DNA of 64,000 nucleotides, from assembly GCA_002914805.1 (NCBI GenBank), contig JXTB01000315.1, positions 299,333 through 363,332 of the forward strand, in the 5' to 3' direction. Below are positions 12,494-24,163 of the stretch, one piece after another (the first letter of the stretch is position 1; each line of letters starts with the position of its first letter). Made by a program: the position numbers and the translations under genes. This stretch comes from Parasponia andersonii (taxonomy: Eukaryota; Streptophyta; Magnoliopsida; Rosales; Cannabaceae). The notes beneath the pieces were generated by a model that saw nothing but the letters and a program-made list of their open reading frames with translations, was not told the DNA's origin and made no database searches.

Positions 12494-14400
12494 TTGAGTC
12501 CTTACAATATTTCTAACAGATATAACAAACATCTCTTGCACTACATTCTGAATACCATTTAACAAATTTCTTCCTTGGTCAATCCATGTATTGATAATTT
12601 AAAAAATCTAGAAAGGAAAAAATAAAAGTGTGAGCTAGAAGTCCAGTAAATAACCAGTAACTTTAACTACATGGATCAAGCATATATAACCCAAAGTCAT
12701 TAAAAAAGATTTTTCAAAATAAATTTGTTTCAGAAAATAATAATTCTGAAAATAATCAAACCAAGCTATTTAGTAAATAATTAGACAAAAACAAATAATA
12801 AGTTTTTAATTCTGTATTTTCGATTATCATTCAATCAATTAATAATAATTTTAATTATACTTCTTCATAGTTTCGGTGACTATGGCCACACATAACCCTT
12901 ATAACTAGGCCATAATTTGTCACAGATAATCCATGTAGCCAGGTCCAAATCTACTATATTTAACTCTTGTAACTAGGTCCACATGTAATACATATTGTCA
13001 ATATATAATCTATATGGAATGTGTCCGTGTTGTATAGTTATTAAAGAGATTTTCAAAACACTTATTTACAATAACGAATTATAAATATTTTCACTTTCAT
13101 CTCATTATAACATTACATTCATTCCAAAATAATTTCTATGTAGCCACATTCCATAAAAATTTCATATATATAATCCATAATTTGGCATAAAACAATTGTA
13201 GATAGGATCATATTATTTTCATAAAAGTAACGATGTTTCAATAAAACAGATTTCTTTTAATAAATAATTTTATTGCTAAAAGATATTTTAACTTGAAATC
13301 TTTTTTTTTTTTCAAAGAAAAAAACTGATAAATATGAGTTTAATAGAAAAAATAAAATATTTAGTTTGTAGACAAACAAAAAACTATTAGAAAAGATCAA
13401 AGATCACTTACCTCATTTACTTTACTAACCAATCTAATAACAAAATGGCTAACGACCACAAGCAATTATAACAAGACTCATACATAGACATTAATCACTT
13501 AAGAGGCCCCTTAAATCATACTTAGAAAATATTTAACTTGCTGCCCAAAATTCACTATATGTTCACTACACTATATATTCTCCATATCTCGACATCGAAA
13601 ACTCATACTAATAGCAATTAAATTCAAAAAATTATGAAACTTGGAGGACAAATTCTAAAAGTGATGAGGTCCTATACAAGCTAATAATGTAGTTATGGGG
13701 TCCATAAGCAAGCCTCACGTAGCTGGGCAAGCTATTGTCACGTTTTACTCAAAATAATAAAAGTTTCAGATTTTTCTCGAACTCACAGTGCTCACTTCAA
13801 TAGGCCTTAACTTTCTGGTTATAAGTCCATTGTTGACGAATTACCGTTGGAAATTTTATTCGATAAGCTTTCTAATTATACCTAATATATCCAAATTAGA
13901 TCACTAAAATATCCAGAAAATCCAGTCATAACTATAGTTACATTTTCCACCTTAACATTCAAAAATCCATAACTTTCTATTTATCCAAGTAAATTACATA
14001 AAATTTATCTTGTTTGAATCCTAAAATTAATATACTTCATCCTAAATCAAATTTATCCCCATAGTTTATGAATCATTAATGGGTAAATTAAAACTCTAAC
14101 CTTAGATATTCAATTCTAATCTCAAAATCCAACTAAGACATGAAATTTGGTCAGTTAACAATTCATTACCTTATGTGTGAGTCATAACCATTCATGATAA
14201 TAATTCTCCACATGTTGTTCTTCTTCTTATAAGTACAAAATTATTTATTTTCTCTGTTTTTTTTTTCCTATTTGTTTGCAGAGCGTACATATAAGACTAG
14301 ACAGATTATTAAGTTTCTTAAAGTGTCTATAATTATTCATATGTCTCCAAATAATATCTAGTAAGTAATTAAGGCTCTTATGTCTTTTTTATATAAGTTG
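12494..14400. other. intergenic; probable old Gypsy LTR relic
   Basis: No gene is recognised. Near 12605-12660 the minus strand reads like the acceptor-side signature of Tekay-like LTRs (ACTTCTAGCTCACACTTTT), suggesting that the solo LTR was inserted into an older element. Termini were not found. Confidence 0.3.
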
Positions 14401-14826
14401 TTCAAACGAATAGAAACAATAAGATTGTTAGCTTACCGCCCACTTATAATTACCTATCAAAGAAATCTTAACTCAGTCGCAACTCCAAGTAAATTGTTAC
14501 AATAAGATTCCTAACTTACCACCCACATATACAACAAAGAAATTTAAATTAAGGCAATCACACCATCAAAAAGGTTGACCTTACTCTTTGTATATTGGAA
14601 AACTTGACAACAGCTCTCGAGGTAAATAGAAACAATAGGATCCTTAGTTTACCACCCACGTATCCATTACCTATCAAAGGAAACTAAACTCTGTCACGTT
14701 ATCAAAAGGTTTCACCTAAATCTTTATATTTTTGATAAATCGATACCAGTATGCAGCCTGTAAATGAATTGAAACAATAAAATTCCTAGCTTACCATCGA
14801 CATATATATATATATATATATATATA
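14400..14826. repeat. degenerate tandem repeat, left part
   Basis: Four loose units start near 14411, 14490, 14628 and 14768, each with a core like GAAACAATAAGATTCCTAGC followed by TTACCACCCAC and ACCTATCAAAG. Spacing is about 85-142 bp. A fifth unit lies at about 20129-20200, on the far side of the Copia element, so the array existed before that insertion. Confidence 0.65.
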
Positions 14827-14827
14827 T
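14802..14827. repeat. (TA)n tract, Copia insertion target
   Basis: About 13 TA units end at the left LTR. The sequence after the right LTR (20070-20077) is ATATATAT, so the Copia element landed inside this microsatellite. Confidence 0.85.
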
Positions 14828-15389
14828 TTTAGGAGATCAGCTTTGTGGAAGCGATAACACATAGCTAAAATACGAGTTGAGAAAATTTGGGTAAAATGAA
14901 AAAAATAAGGCACACAAAAGAATTAACGTGATTCACCCAATTTAGGCTACGTTAACGGATAAGGCTGTGAAGAATTTCATTATGAAAAGGAGATTACAAC
15001 TCACTTCTCTCTAAATATAAGGGGAGAACAAATGAACCTCTCTCTCTCTTGAAATAGGAGAAAACACTCTCTCTAAATAATTTAAAAGAAAACAAGTGGG
15101 ACAGTAAGAGGAATTCTTAGGCTTGAATTCTTTCTTAGAAAGGAAGAGGATTTAGAATAGGATACAAAACAAATGATGAAACCCTCCGTATTTATAGAAC
15201 TTGAAAGGTGGTATGAATACCATCATTTGCTATTGCTATTACAGCTGCTCTTTTCACTATTGCTATTGCGGCTGCCCTTTTTACTATTCCTATTGCGGCT
15301 GCCCTTTTTACTATTCCTATTGTGGCTGCCTTTTTTCACTGTTTCTATTGCGGCTGGTTGGTGAGCTACAATTATTGATTTGTTCAACA
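14827..15389 (-). repeat. LTR (3' LTR in element orientation)
   Basis: The plus strand begins TTTTAGGAGATC (the expected TG is lost) and ends GATTTGTTCAACA. It contains a minus-strand TATA box (TCTATAAATACGG, about 15185-15200), a plausible U3/R promoter, and a five-unit 25-27-bp minisatellite (about 15230-15357). Confidence 0.9.
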
Positions 15390-15404
15390 TTCTCCCACTT
15401 GAAG
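15390..15404 (-). other. polypurine tract
   Basis: Read on the minus strand this is CTTCAAGTGGGAGAA, the purine-rich primer for plus-strand DNA synthesis, directly against the LTR. Confidence 0.75.
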
Positions 15405-17020
15405 ACTTAATTTTAATCATATATTCACACTTGATAAATCTCTCTTTTCTTCCCTTGTCAATTCTTCATGCTGGTTATATTTCTGCTAGGCCATATAAGG
15501 ATCTACACTATTGGAACTTGTTAGTGTTGATTGGTTTGGTTAAAGAATCTACTAGGTTCTCCTTTGTGTGAATCTTTTTTATGTCCATACTTCCATCTTC
15601 TACTATTTTTCGAACAAAGTGATATTGAACACCAATATACTTTGTCTTGGAATGAAAGGCTGGATTCCTTGCAATGTGCAAGGCACTCTGACTGTCACAA
15701 AATAGAGGAATCTTTGCTTGTTTGTGCCCGAGCTTCTCCAATAACCTTTGAATCTAAATAGCCTCTTTACAAGCTTGTGTAGCCGCCATGTATTCTGCTT
15801 CTGTTGTAGATAAAGGTACAATAGTTTGTAGTTTCGAAACCCAACTTACAGTTCCTTCTGCAAGAGTAAACACATAGCCTGTAGTAAATTTTCGTTTGTC
15901 AAGATCACCTTCAAAATCTGAATCAACATATCCTTTGACAGTAAATTCTGATCCTCCGTAACATAATGCGGCATCTGAGGTTCCTTTGATGTATCTCAGA
16001 ATTCTCTTCACAGCATTCCAATGCTCTCCACCAGGATTCGCCATATATCAACTAACTACTCCCACTGCTTGTGCAATATCTGGTCTTATACATATCATAG
16101 TGAACATTAGGCTTCCCACTGCTGATGCATACGGTACTCAAAACATCTCCATTCTCTCTGCTTCATTGCTAGGACACATCCTGGAAGATAACTTGAAGTT
16201 AATAGGAAGTGGGGTAGAAATCGAATTACAATCTTGCATATTGAAGCGGCGCAAGATTTTCTTCAAATAATTCTTCTGAGAAAGCCGAATCTTCCTGTTA
16301 CCTCTGTCTCGGTGAATTTGCATCCCTAGAATCTTGTTTGCTGGTCCTAAGTCCTTCATATCAAATTCCCTATCTAACTGTACCTTCAATTTTTGAATTC
16401 TGCCTTTGTTGGGACCCGCTACTAACATGTCATCCACGTACAATAATAAGATAATGAAGTCACTATCTTTATCAAACCTTCTAAAGTATATGCAGTGGTC
16501 TGAACTGAGTCTGTTGTACCCAAGGCTTATAATGAAGGAATCAAATCTCTTATACCAACACCTCGGTGCCTGTTTGAGACCGTATAGAGATTTGTTCAAC
16601 CTGTAAACCAAGTTCTCCTTGCCTATTTCAGCAAAAGTTTCTGGTTGGAGCATATAAATCTCTTCTTCAAGTTCTGTATGAAGAAAAGTAGTTTTCATAT
16701 CTAGCTACTCTAGATGCAGGTCAAATATAGCACATATCGCCAGAACCACTCTAACTATTGTCAGTCAAACTACAGGTGAAAATATCTTATTGAAGTCAAT
16801 ACCTTCTTTCTGAGCGTATCCTTTTACCACTAATCTCGCATGATACTACTCCACTTGATCATTGCAATCACACTTGATCTTATAGACCCATTTGTTGCCA
16901 ATAGCCTTCCTTCTTTGTGGTAGCGAAACAAGATCCCATGTTTTGTTCTTGTGAAGGGCTTCAATCTCTACTTGTATTGCTATCATCTATAGGGATACAT
17001 CCAGGCTTTTGGTAGCCTCA
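15405..17020 (-). pseudogene. Copia reverse transcriptase and RNase H
   Basis: The longest open part is 16138-16698 (186 codons). It has the reverse-transcriptase motifs VYRLNKSLYGLKQAPRCWY and the catalytic LLYVDDML box, then the KDLGPANKILGMQI and LSQKNYLKKIL landmarks. Upstream, 16700-17010 continues the N-terminal part (KNKTWDLV, NKWVYKIK) with stops. RNase H follows in another frame at 15508-16044: [40 protein letters not shown]. Breaks between 16044 and 16138 and near 15741-15760 prevent translation as one protein. Confidence 0.9.
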
Positions 17021-18290
17021 TGGAAAGTTGTTGGCTCTCCATCCTCTGTTAGAAGACAGTATGCAATATTGCTCTCAGTGATATAATCCAAGTGCCATGC
17101 TGGTGTTCTTCTCTCACGAGTTGACCGATGAATTTCAGAAGCCTCTTTCTCAATTGGTTCTTCTACTTCTTGCTCTGGTACTATTTCAGAAAAATTTGAA
17201 TCTTTAGTATTCTTTTCTACCTGAACTGTAGTAGTTTCTGGTCTACTATCATCTCCCTTTTCTTACAGTTTATTCTCTGCAAATATCACATCTCTGCTGA
17301 TGATAACCTTATGGGCGGTGGGATCCCTTAAGCGATATCCCTTGACTCCATCAGCATATCCCAAGAGAACACACCTTCTGGACTTTGAATCCAGCTTTGT
17401 GATTTCTTAAGCATTGTACATCACGTACACAGAATATCCAAATATATGTAAGCGAGAATAATCAGCTGGCTTACTAGTCTACATCTCCATCGGTGTCTTC
17501 AGATCAATCGCTGTTGATGGAGATCGATTAATTACAGGTTTTAACTGTTTCTACCCAGAATGTCTTGGGTAGACCTGCAGCTTTCAATATTGCTCTTGTT
17601 CTTTCTAATAAGGTTCTATTCATCCGCTCTGCCACTCCATTTTATTGAGGAGTGTACACCACTATGAACTACCTTTTGATACCTTCTTATTGACAGAAGT
17701 TATCAAATTAATTACTTGTATATTCTCCTTTATTGTCCGTCCTTAAACACTTGATCTTTTCTCCAGATTCAAGCTTTATCCGTGCTTTGAATATTTTGAA
17801 GACTGAAAAACACATCTGCCTTCCTCTTGATAGGATACACCCAACATCTCCTAAAATAATCATCAATAAAAGATACAAAGCATCTAGCTCCTCCTAGGAA
17901 CATTATCGGTGCTTGCCAAATATCAGAGTAAACCAAGTCTAGAACTTTTTTACTTTTAGAACTGGATATACTAAACTTTAATATATGCTACTTGCTTGTG
18001 ACACAATACTCACAAAAGGGAAAAATACCTTTGTGAGATCAGGAAGCAACCTCCATTCAAAGAGAATTTTCAAACTTTGTTCTGACATATGGCCAAGCTT
18101 ACGATGCCACATCATCATTGATTCTTCTCCAGAATTTGTTGAAGTAACTGATGCCTCAGCTTCCATCAGTGTATCTCCTTTAAGCATGTATAGATTCACT
18201 GCAATTTTTTCTGCCTTCATTACTACAAGCACGCCTTTCATAATCTTCATGATCCCATTCTCGACATGAGTTTTGCAACCAAGGTTATCT
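17021..18290 (-). pseudogene. Copia GAG-pre-integrase and integrase
   Basis: The best part is 17978-18250, with the GAG-pre-integrase signature MMMWHRKLGHMSEQSLKIL and YMLKGDTL. The integrase core continues to about 17200 with several frameshifts and stops; recognisable pieces include SFIDDYFRRCWVY and NRTLLERTRAIL. The zinc-binding HHCC region and catalytic core are no longer in one frame. Confidence 0.8.
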
Positions 18291-19373
18291 AATTATCCCA
18301 AAGACAATAGATTTTTCTTCAGGCCTTTCACATGTCGCACCTCTGGAATAGTACGAATAGTGCCATCGTACATCTTTATCTTGATAGTACCAACCCCAGC
18401 GATCTTTAAGGCATGATCGTTACCCATGAATATAGATCCTCTAGAGATAAGTTCATATGTGTGAAATCATTTGCTGTGAGAAGTCATGTGCCATGTTGCT
18501 CCCGAATCTACTAACCGAACATCAGTGAGCTGCCGTCTGTCCTTAGAAATTGTTGTTGCTTCACTATACAAGATTTCTCCATAATCTAAAGTATTTGTAA
18601 CATTCCCCTGAGCATTTGATGACTCAGGGTCCTTCTCTCTGGAATCTCCATTTTTCTTGAGTTGCCAACACTCCCTTTTGATGTGCCTTTTCTTACCACA
18701 GTGATAACACTTGACATTCTTCTTACTTCTTGACTTTGATCTACCATGACTCTGACTCCCACTGGGGCCACGTTCCGTTGATCTCCCTCTCATTGTCAAA
18801 AGTCTCTACTTGCTATGAACTTGCTAATCTATCTTCTTTATTCTTACGCCGATTTTCTTTTTCGAGAACAACAGCTGTAAGATCGTTGAAAATTAGAGTG
18901 GTAGCATTGCTGGTCATATTTATGATGAGTTGATCATACGAACCAGGTAGACTTTGAAGTAAGATTTCTGCACATTCTTAGTTGTTGTGAGCTGTGAGAA
19001 TAGAGTATTGAGGGTATTGATGTGGTCGGTCACCGTTGTTAATTCCATTATCCAAAGGGTATAAAGCCTTCTCTTCAAGAAAATTTTGTTGTGAAGCGAC
19101 TTGACCTAATACAACTTTATCAGTTTATCCCATATCTCCTTGGCTGACTTCTTCTCCTCAATGCACGACAGGACTCCATCTACTAGTACCAGATGTAAGT
19201 TAGCGACAACATTGCTATCCATCTCATCCCACCTTTTTATCATCAGTAATCTCAGCATGCCTTTCCCCAATTGCTGCTAGGCAATTATCTTTTCTCAAGA
19301 ATGCCTTTATCTTTATTTTCCATAAAGAGAAATTGTTCATATTAAATTTCTCAATATCGAATTTTGTCGCCAT
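18291..19373 (-). pseudogene. Copia gag and protease
   Basis: The presumed gag start is ATG at 19373 (MATKFDIEKFNMNNF). A single-base shift near 19230 breaks the frame, after which the reading continues as the usual gag helices. The nucleocapsid part (18467-18799) has an intact CCHC zinc knuckle, CYHCGKKRHIKREC, preceded by a basic RGRS-rich stretch. The protease active-site motif LVDSGATWHMTS follows at about 18480-18520. The order gag-protease-integrase is typical of Copia. Confidence 0.85.
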
Positions 19374-19492
19374 TTTTGTTCACCACGATTTGTTCAGTTA
19401 CTACCATTTTACTATATATGAACAGTACCGTATACATGAATAGTACCGTATACGTGAATAGTACCGCATACGTAAACAATGCTCTAACCAAT

Positions 19493-19505
19493 GGCTTTGA
19501 TACCA
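19493..19505 (-). other. primer-binding site (tRNA-iMet)
   Basis: The minus strand reads TGGTATCAAAGCC, one base away from the standard plant Copia site TGGTATCAGAGC that pairs with the 3' end of initiator tRNA-Met. It begins one base after the LTR. Confidence 0.9.
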
Positions 19506-19506
19506 T

Positions 19507-20069
19507 TGTTAGGAGATCGGCTTTGCGGAAGCGATAACACACAGCTAAAATACAAGTTTAGAAAATTTGGGTAAAATGAAAAAAATAAAGTACACAAAAG
19601 AATTAACGTGGTTCACCCAATTTAGGATACATCCACGGATAAGGCTGTGAAGAATTTCATTATAAAAAGGAGATTACAACTCACTTCTCTCTAAATACAA
19701 GAAGAAAACAAATGAACCTCTCTCTCTCTTGAAATAGGAGAAAGCACTCTCTCTAAACAATTCAGGAGAAAACAAGCAGGATACTAAGAGGAATTCTTAG
19801 GCTTGAATTCTCTCCTAGAAAGGAAGATGATTTAGAATGAGATGTAAAACAAGTAATGAAGCCCTCCGTATTTATAGAACTTGAAAGGTGGTGTGAATAC
19901 TATATTTTATTATTGCTATTATAGCTGCTCTTTTCACTATTGCTATTGCGGCTACCCTTTTTACTATTCCTATTGCGGCTACCCTTTTTACTATTCCTAT
20001 TGCGGCTACTTTTTTTCACTATTCCTATTACGCCTGGTTAGTGAGCTAGAATTATTGATTTGTTCAACA
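19507..20069 (-). repeat. LTR (5' LTR in element orientation)
   Basis: A 563-bp LTR with intact TG...CA ends (plus strand TGTTAGGAGATCGG to TTTGTTCAACA), a minus-strand TATA box (about 19865-19880) and the U3 minisatellite (about 19908-20035). It pairs with 14827-15389. Confidence 0.92.
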
Positions 20070-20299
20070 ATATATATCACTGCCAAAATATTTCACCTAA
20101 ACATTTATATTTTGATGTATGCAAGTGAATTGAAACGATTAGATTCCTAATTTACCACCCACATATTCAATACCTATCGAAGAAAAATTCACTCGATCAC
20201 ACCATCAAAGGTTCAATATCGTCTGGTATTTAATGTGGGCCCGTGGCAATTTATGACTAGATAGCTTTGATCGAGTACCAATATTTGTTCGGAGCCAAA
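20070..20299. repeat. degenerate tandem repeat, right part
   Basis: One further unit (GAAACGATTAGATTCCTAAT, then TTACCACCCACATA) continues the array interrupted at 14826. With the Copia element removed it lies about 113 bp from the preceding unit, within the array's range of spacings. Confidence 0.6.
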
Positions 20300-20799
20300 A
20301 AAAAAAAGTAGCAATATTTGTTCTCTTTTTCTTTTTTCTGTTTCTTTAAAAGCGGGGCAAGAATTTTCCTTTTCTTCGTTTTATTGGTTTTCCTTTTCAC
20401 TTTTCGTTTGTTTTCTTTTTATTGTTTTATCTCTGTTCTACGTTCACTTATTCTTTTCTTTCTTCATTTATACCGCATTAAAAATATGTATGCTCTGTCA
20501 TATTTAATTACAAAAAAGCCCTCTAGAGATCTAAAGCTATCAACTAATGCACAGAAAAAAAAAAGCTATCAACTAATTGACTCCTAAACATATCTTCATT
20601 TGCTATAATTAAGCTGAAACCCAAAATCAGTATAACTAGTTTTTCTTTTTTTTTTTTTAACAAAAAAAAGAAGAAGAAGAAGAATTTTTACTGTGAAATT
20701 TATATAGAATTTGCCATAACTAGAATTGGAGTCTCTCCCATACACTCACACACACTTCTAAAATTCTTAGACAAATTGAAAAATCAGTATAACTGGTTA
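20300..20799. repeat. duplicated block, leader-like segment
   Basis: Pyrimidine-rich sequence with AAGAATTTTCCTTTTCTTC, then ATGCTCTGTCATATTTAAT and GAGATCTAAAGCTATC. It matches 36095-36265. After removing the solo LTR at 20800-23006 the match continues from 23007 into 36266-36360. Related leader-like sequence precedes DC1 gene A (about 24885), DC1 pseudogene B (about 40060) and a spot near 37080. No coding sequence was found here. Confidence 0.55.
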
Positions 20800-22258
20800 T
20801 GTCATGTTATACTTATGTCATGACCCGAGGTCGAAGTCAGTAGCAGAATGGGTATTTCATAAAATAGAAATACAACAAAAATATTTTTTAAAAATGACTC
20901 AATTAATTCAAAATTTTGCCCCGAGGTCTCTAATATTTCAAAACTAGTCTTAACAAAATATTTAATTAAAAATAAAATCTCACAGTTATATGTTACTCAC
21001 TGAACATAGACCATAATTAAAATAATTATTTAATAGTCGTATATCACAAATCATCTCATACTCAAATACAGACATAAGTAATACAATCCATGTCCAGATC
21101 TCATATTCTAGTTTATAAAGTTTAATGAAATCCAAATTCCTACTCAAATTTAAATATTTCACAAGTCTCGTAGGAATTTACTAAAATATAAATAAACTAG
21201 TTATTCTGCAAATGCCTCGATTTAGTTCTGTTCCAAATCACACCGAGTGCCACCTGAAGGGAAGAAGGGGTGAGCTAGTACCCAATAGAGAATCAATTAT
21301 AAGTTTTTATATATATAAGAAATATATTCATGTTGAAGGTCATGCATGGTTAGTATTATATTCAAAACAGTTCGTAAAACCCAAGTAGAAATCATAGTCC
21401 AATAGTTTAAACATTCCAAATTATTGTAAAATATCTATCAAAACTAGTACATATCTATTCAAGCTAACATATAATCATATATGTAATTATGATGTCCGAA
21501 TTGTCCTAATGGATCACCCGTAAGTCCGAGCCACCTAAAAAGGTGCTGTAAATCCGATCACCTAATGTAGGGCAACGTAAGTGTGTGAATGTATGCAAAT
21601 GCTATATAAATGATAGAATAAGGATATGTACCATTTCCACAAAATCTCAAAATAACCATGCAATGTTCTTAAATCAAACAATATTTAATCCTCAAATCGT
21701 ATTAGATTTTCTAAGAATTTCGGCATTATAACTGTCATTTTTTATCAAAACCCAAAAATCCAATTTCCTGTAGAAAACAATATATATATAACATGTCAAC
21801 CAGTGTGGCGTGCCTCCCAGATAGTTTATATATCAAATTAGGTCAAAAATAGACACAAACAAAATTTTTTATAAATTATTCCATGAAATTCTATATTTAT
21901 TGAAAATATGAAAAATTCAAAATTAAACCAATTTGAAGATCAAGTAGTCGAATTCCTACCTCAATCGAGTATCCAACTAGCGTTACAAGGCTATGGAGAA
22001 AGTTTGACATCGTTTAGATGTCGTTTGGAAGAGCGGATGTTGTTTTCGAACTTTTGGTTCCTTGGTTGAAAACTTGATTTTCAAACGGAACTTCAAATCA
22101 TGAAACAGACTTCACCACTGAATTCAGAGTACTCAAAAATCCCATGTTAGATGTATAATATGTCAAACGGGCCCGAAAAACGAAATCCATAGCACGCAAA
22201 TTAAGGCAAATTTGAGCCATCCGATTTCGTTTTTCGGGCTCGTTTCAGAACATAGTCA

Positions 22259-22298
<40 letters not shown>

Positions 22299-23006
22299 TT
22301 TTTCAGTATATTTAACGTAGATTCTAAAAATAATATTCGTTTTAAATCTAATAGTCCGATCGAAAAGTCAATTTCAAAACTATTTACACATAAAACTGTC
22401 CAACGAAATTAAAATCAAACGGAGCAAAATTGAGATATGAGGCACCTACTACTAGATTGCTTGTGAGGAGATGAATCCACAGTGACCAGTTTCGTGGTGA
22501 ACAGTGGCCGGAATCAGCTTCGGTGAGTAAAACAAACTGCGGTATTTTCTGCATTTTTCCGGCGATCAGTAGCTCCTGCGAGACTAGCTCCGATGGCGGC
22601 CTATTTGTCCCGTAACGACGCTTCGTTTCTGGGTGGCGGCGAGCTTCGACGATGACCGAAGGAGGAGCAGCGACGACTGGCATGAAAGAGCGTCACGGGG
22701 GTCTCGTGGGAGAAGAAGGAAAATAAAAGGGATTTAAGGACAATTTCCGTAACTGTAGCGCCACGTGTCAGCACTAGAATCAATGGGCACTATTTTGGTT
22801 ATTTATATTTTGATCTAGTTTTTTGAAAATCTTCTCAAAAATACCCTTAAATAATTACACTTTGACCCCAATTTTTAAACTTTCTTCACACTTTTATCCA
22901 AATAAATCTAGACCCAAATCTGTCCAGATTCATCTAATTATTTTTTTAAAAAAAAAATTTAGGTCAAAAGACCACAATACCCTTTCTTAAAATAAGGGGT
23001 TTTACA
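20800..23006 (-). mobile_element. solo LTR, Gypsy Tekay-like, 2207 bp, TSD GGTTA
   Basis: The plus strand begins TGTCATGTTATAC and ends GGGGTTTTACA. GGTTA stands on both sides (20795-20799 and 23007-23011). Joining the flanks restores collinearity with 36095-36360, which confirms the boundaries. The minus-strand signature GTACTAGCTCACCCCTTC...TTCAGGTGGCACTCGG (21240-21290) gives the orientation. A GC-richer block at 22420-22780 contains overlapping open frames that resemble those in the 10162-12493 copy only loosely; they are probably chance frames. Confidence 0.87.
22267..22296. repeat. (TA)n microsatellite
   Basis: About 15 TA units within the solo LTR, at a place equivalent to the (TA)n at 1905-1938 in the fragmentary copy. 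Confidence 0.85.
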
Positions 23007-23382
23007 GGTTATATTGTGACGAAGTTTGTGAGTATTTTGTTTCATTAGATATCCTAACGAGTTTATTTGAAATAGAGCCAAGCTTATGAACGGTTACCTT
23101 TATATTACCTTTTAGATCCAAAATTTATTTTATTGTTCTATTATAACAGAACCTATTAGAATTTTGTTTTGTTTAATAAAAAGAATATGCCAATAAAATA
23201 AGTAAATAAATAAATAAACCTAGGAAAATCTTATGAATAAGCGAGATTAGGAGAGGATCTCTCTCTGACAGGATAGAAATCAAGAGAAAAATGAAATAGG
23301 AAAAAGAAGTCGAACTCTTTTGAAGAAGTTACATTGAGGTTTACTTCTATTTTTATTTTATCTTATTATTTATTGAACAGAG
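23007..23382. other. intergenic, continuation of duplicated block
   Basis: The first 85 bp match 36266-36360 (TTTCATTAGATATCC against TTGCATTGGATACT, and TTATGAACGGTT against TTATGAGCGGTT). The remainder shows nothing recognisable. Confidence 0.45.
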
Positions 23383-24163
23383 AGTTCTAGTGTAGGAGCC
23401 CTCCTACATGTAGGAGAGTTTTTGCTCTAATAAGATGACTTATAAAAGACCTAATTTTAAAAGAATTATTAGAACATGCAAATAAACATACAGTAATATT
23501 ATCCTATATCTTTTCCATATTTTTAGGATTTATTTTTAAAAAAAGCATAATCTAGTTAAAAAAAAAAAAGGAAAACAAATGATCTGCTCAAAAAGAAAAA
23601 GTAAAAAAAACAAAAAAAAAGAAAGTAAAGGCACAATTTTTTACTCAAAAAAAAAAATCCACTTTTGAGCTCGATTTTTGAACTATTCTTCCTAGAGGCT
23701 TTCATACTCTCTCCTATGTGCATGTTGCATCACTTTCGACAGGATGTTTCTCATCATTTGTCTTTAGCATTCTTCATGTTTTTTCGGAATTATTCATCTC
23801 TCCTATTAATTTTCAAGGTTTAGACTTTTTTTTTAGTGAAGGTCGTGCCTCTTTTTTGCTCTTTTTTCATTTGAGAAGTTCATGCATTTCTCTCTCTCTC
23901 TCTTCCTTTTAAGGTCGTGTTTTTTTTTTTTTTTTCATTTTGAACAGATCCTAAAAATATGGGAAGGATATAAGATAATGTTTGTGTTTTTTTTTGAACC
24001 GATCCTAAAAACATAGAATGGATATGAGATAATGTAATCGTATAATAATAATCATGTTATAATAATTCTTTTTAAAATTAGATCTTTTATAAGTCGTCCA
24101 ATTAGGAAAAAAAAACTCTTGCTATATATATAGGAAAGTTTTTCCTCTCTTACATTAGAATTT
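23383..24163. mobile_element. fold-back element with long inverted repeats
   Basis: The left arm (23383-23530) and right arm (about 24015-24163) are inverted copies. The left reads GACTTATAAAAGACCTAATT and then AGAATTATTA. The reverse of the right arm reads GACTTATAAAAGATCTAATT and then AGAATTATTA. Farther in, ATATTTTTAGGAT pairs with ATGTTTTTAGGAT. The centre is low-complexity pyrimidine/purine sequence. There is no coding capacity, so it is a non-autonomous DNA element. A target-site duplication was not resolved, so the ends may be off by several bases. Confidence 0.6.

Larger units (their letters stand above)
14827..20069 (-). mobile_element. complete but decayed Ty1/Copia retrotransposon (family 1)
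   Basis: The element is 5243 bp and reads on the minus strand. It has two 563-bp LTRs, a primer-binding site next to the right LTR, gag, protease, integrase, reverse transcriptase and RNase H in Copia order, and a polypurine tract next to the left LTR. The flanks ATATA (14822-14826 and 20070-20074) fit a 5-bp target-site duplication, but they lie in a TA run and so are weak evidence. The LTRs are equal in length and differ by roughly one base in ten by eye, so the insertion is old. Frameshifts and stops in several genes make it non-coding today. Confidence 0.93.

Noticed and set aside
14822..20074. ATATA as a firm target-site duplication for the Copia element
   Set aside because: The flanks are within a TA run, so a match is expected by chance. 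The boundaries rest on LTR alignment instead.
22384..22783. Minus-strand frames of 60-99 codons
   Set aside because: Inside the solo LTR 20800-23006; no domain, and not alignable with frames of the related LTR.
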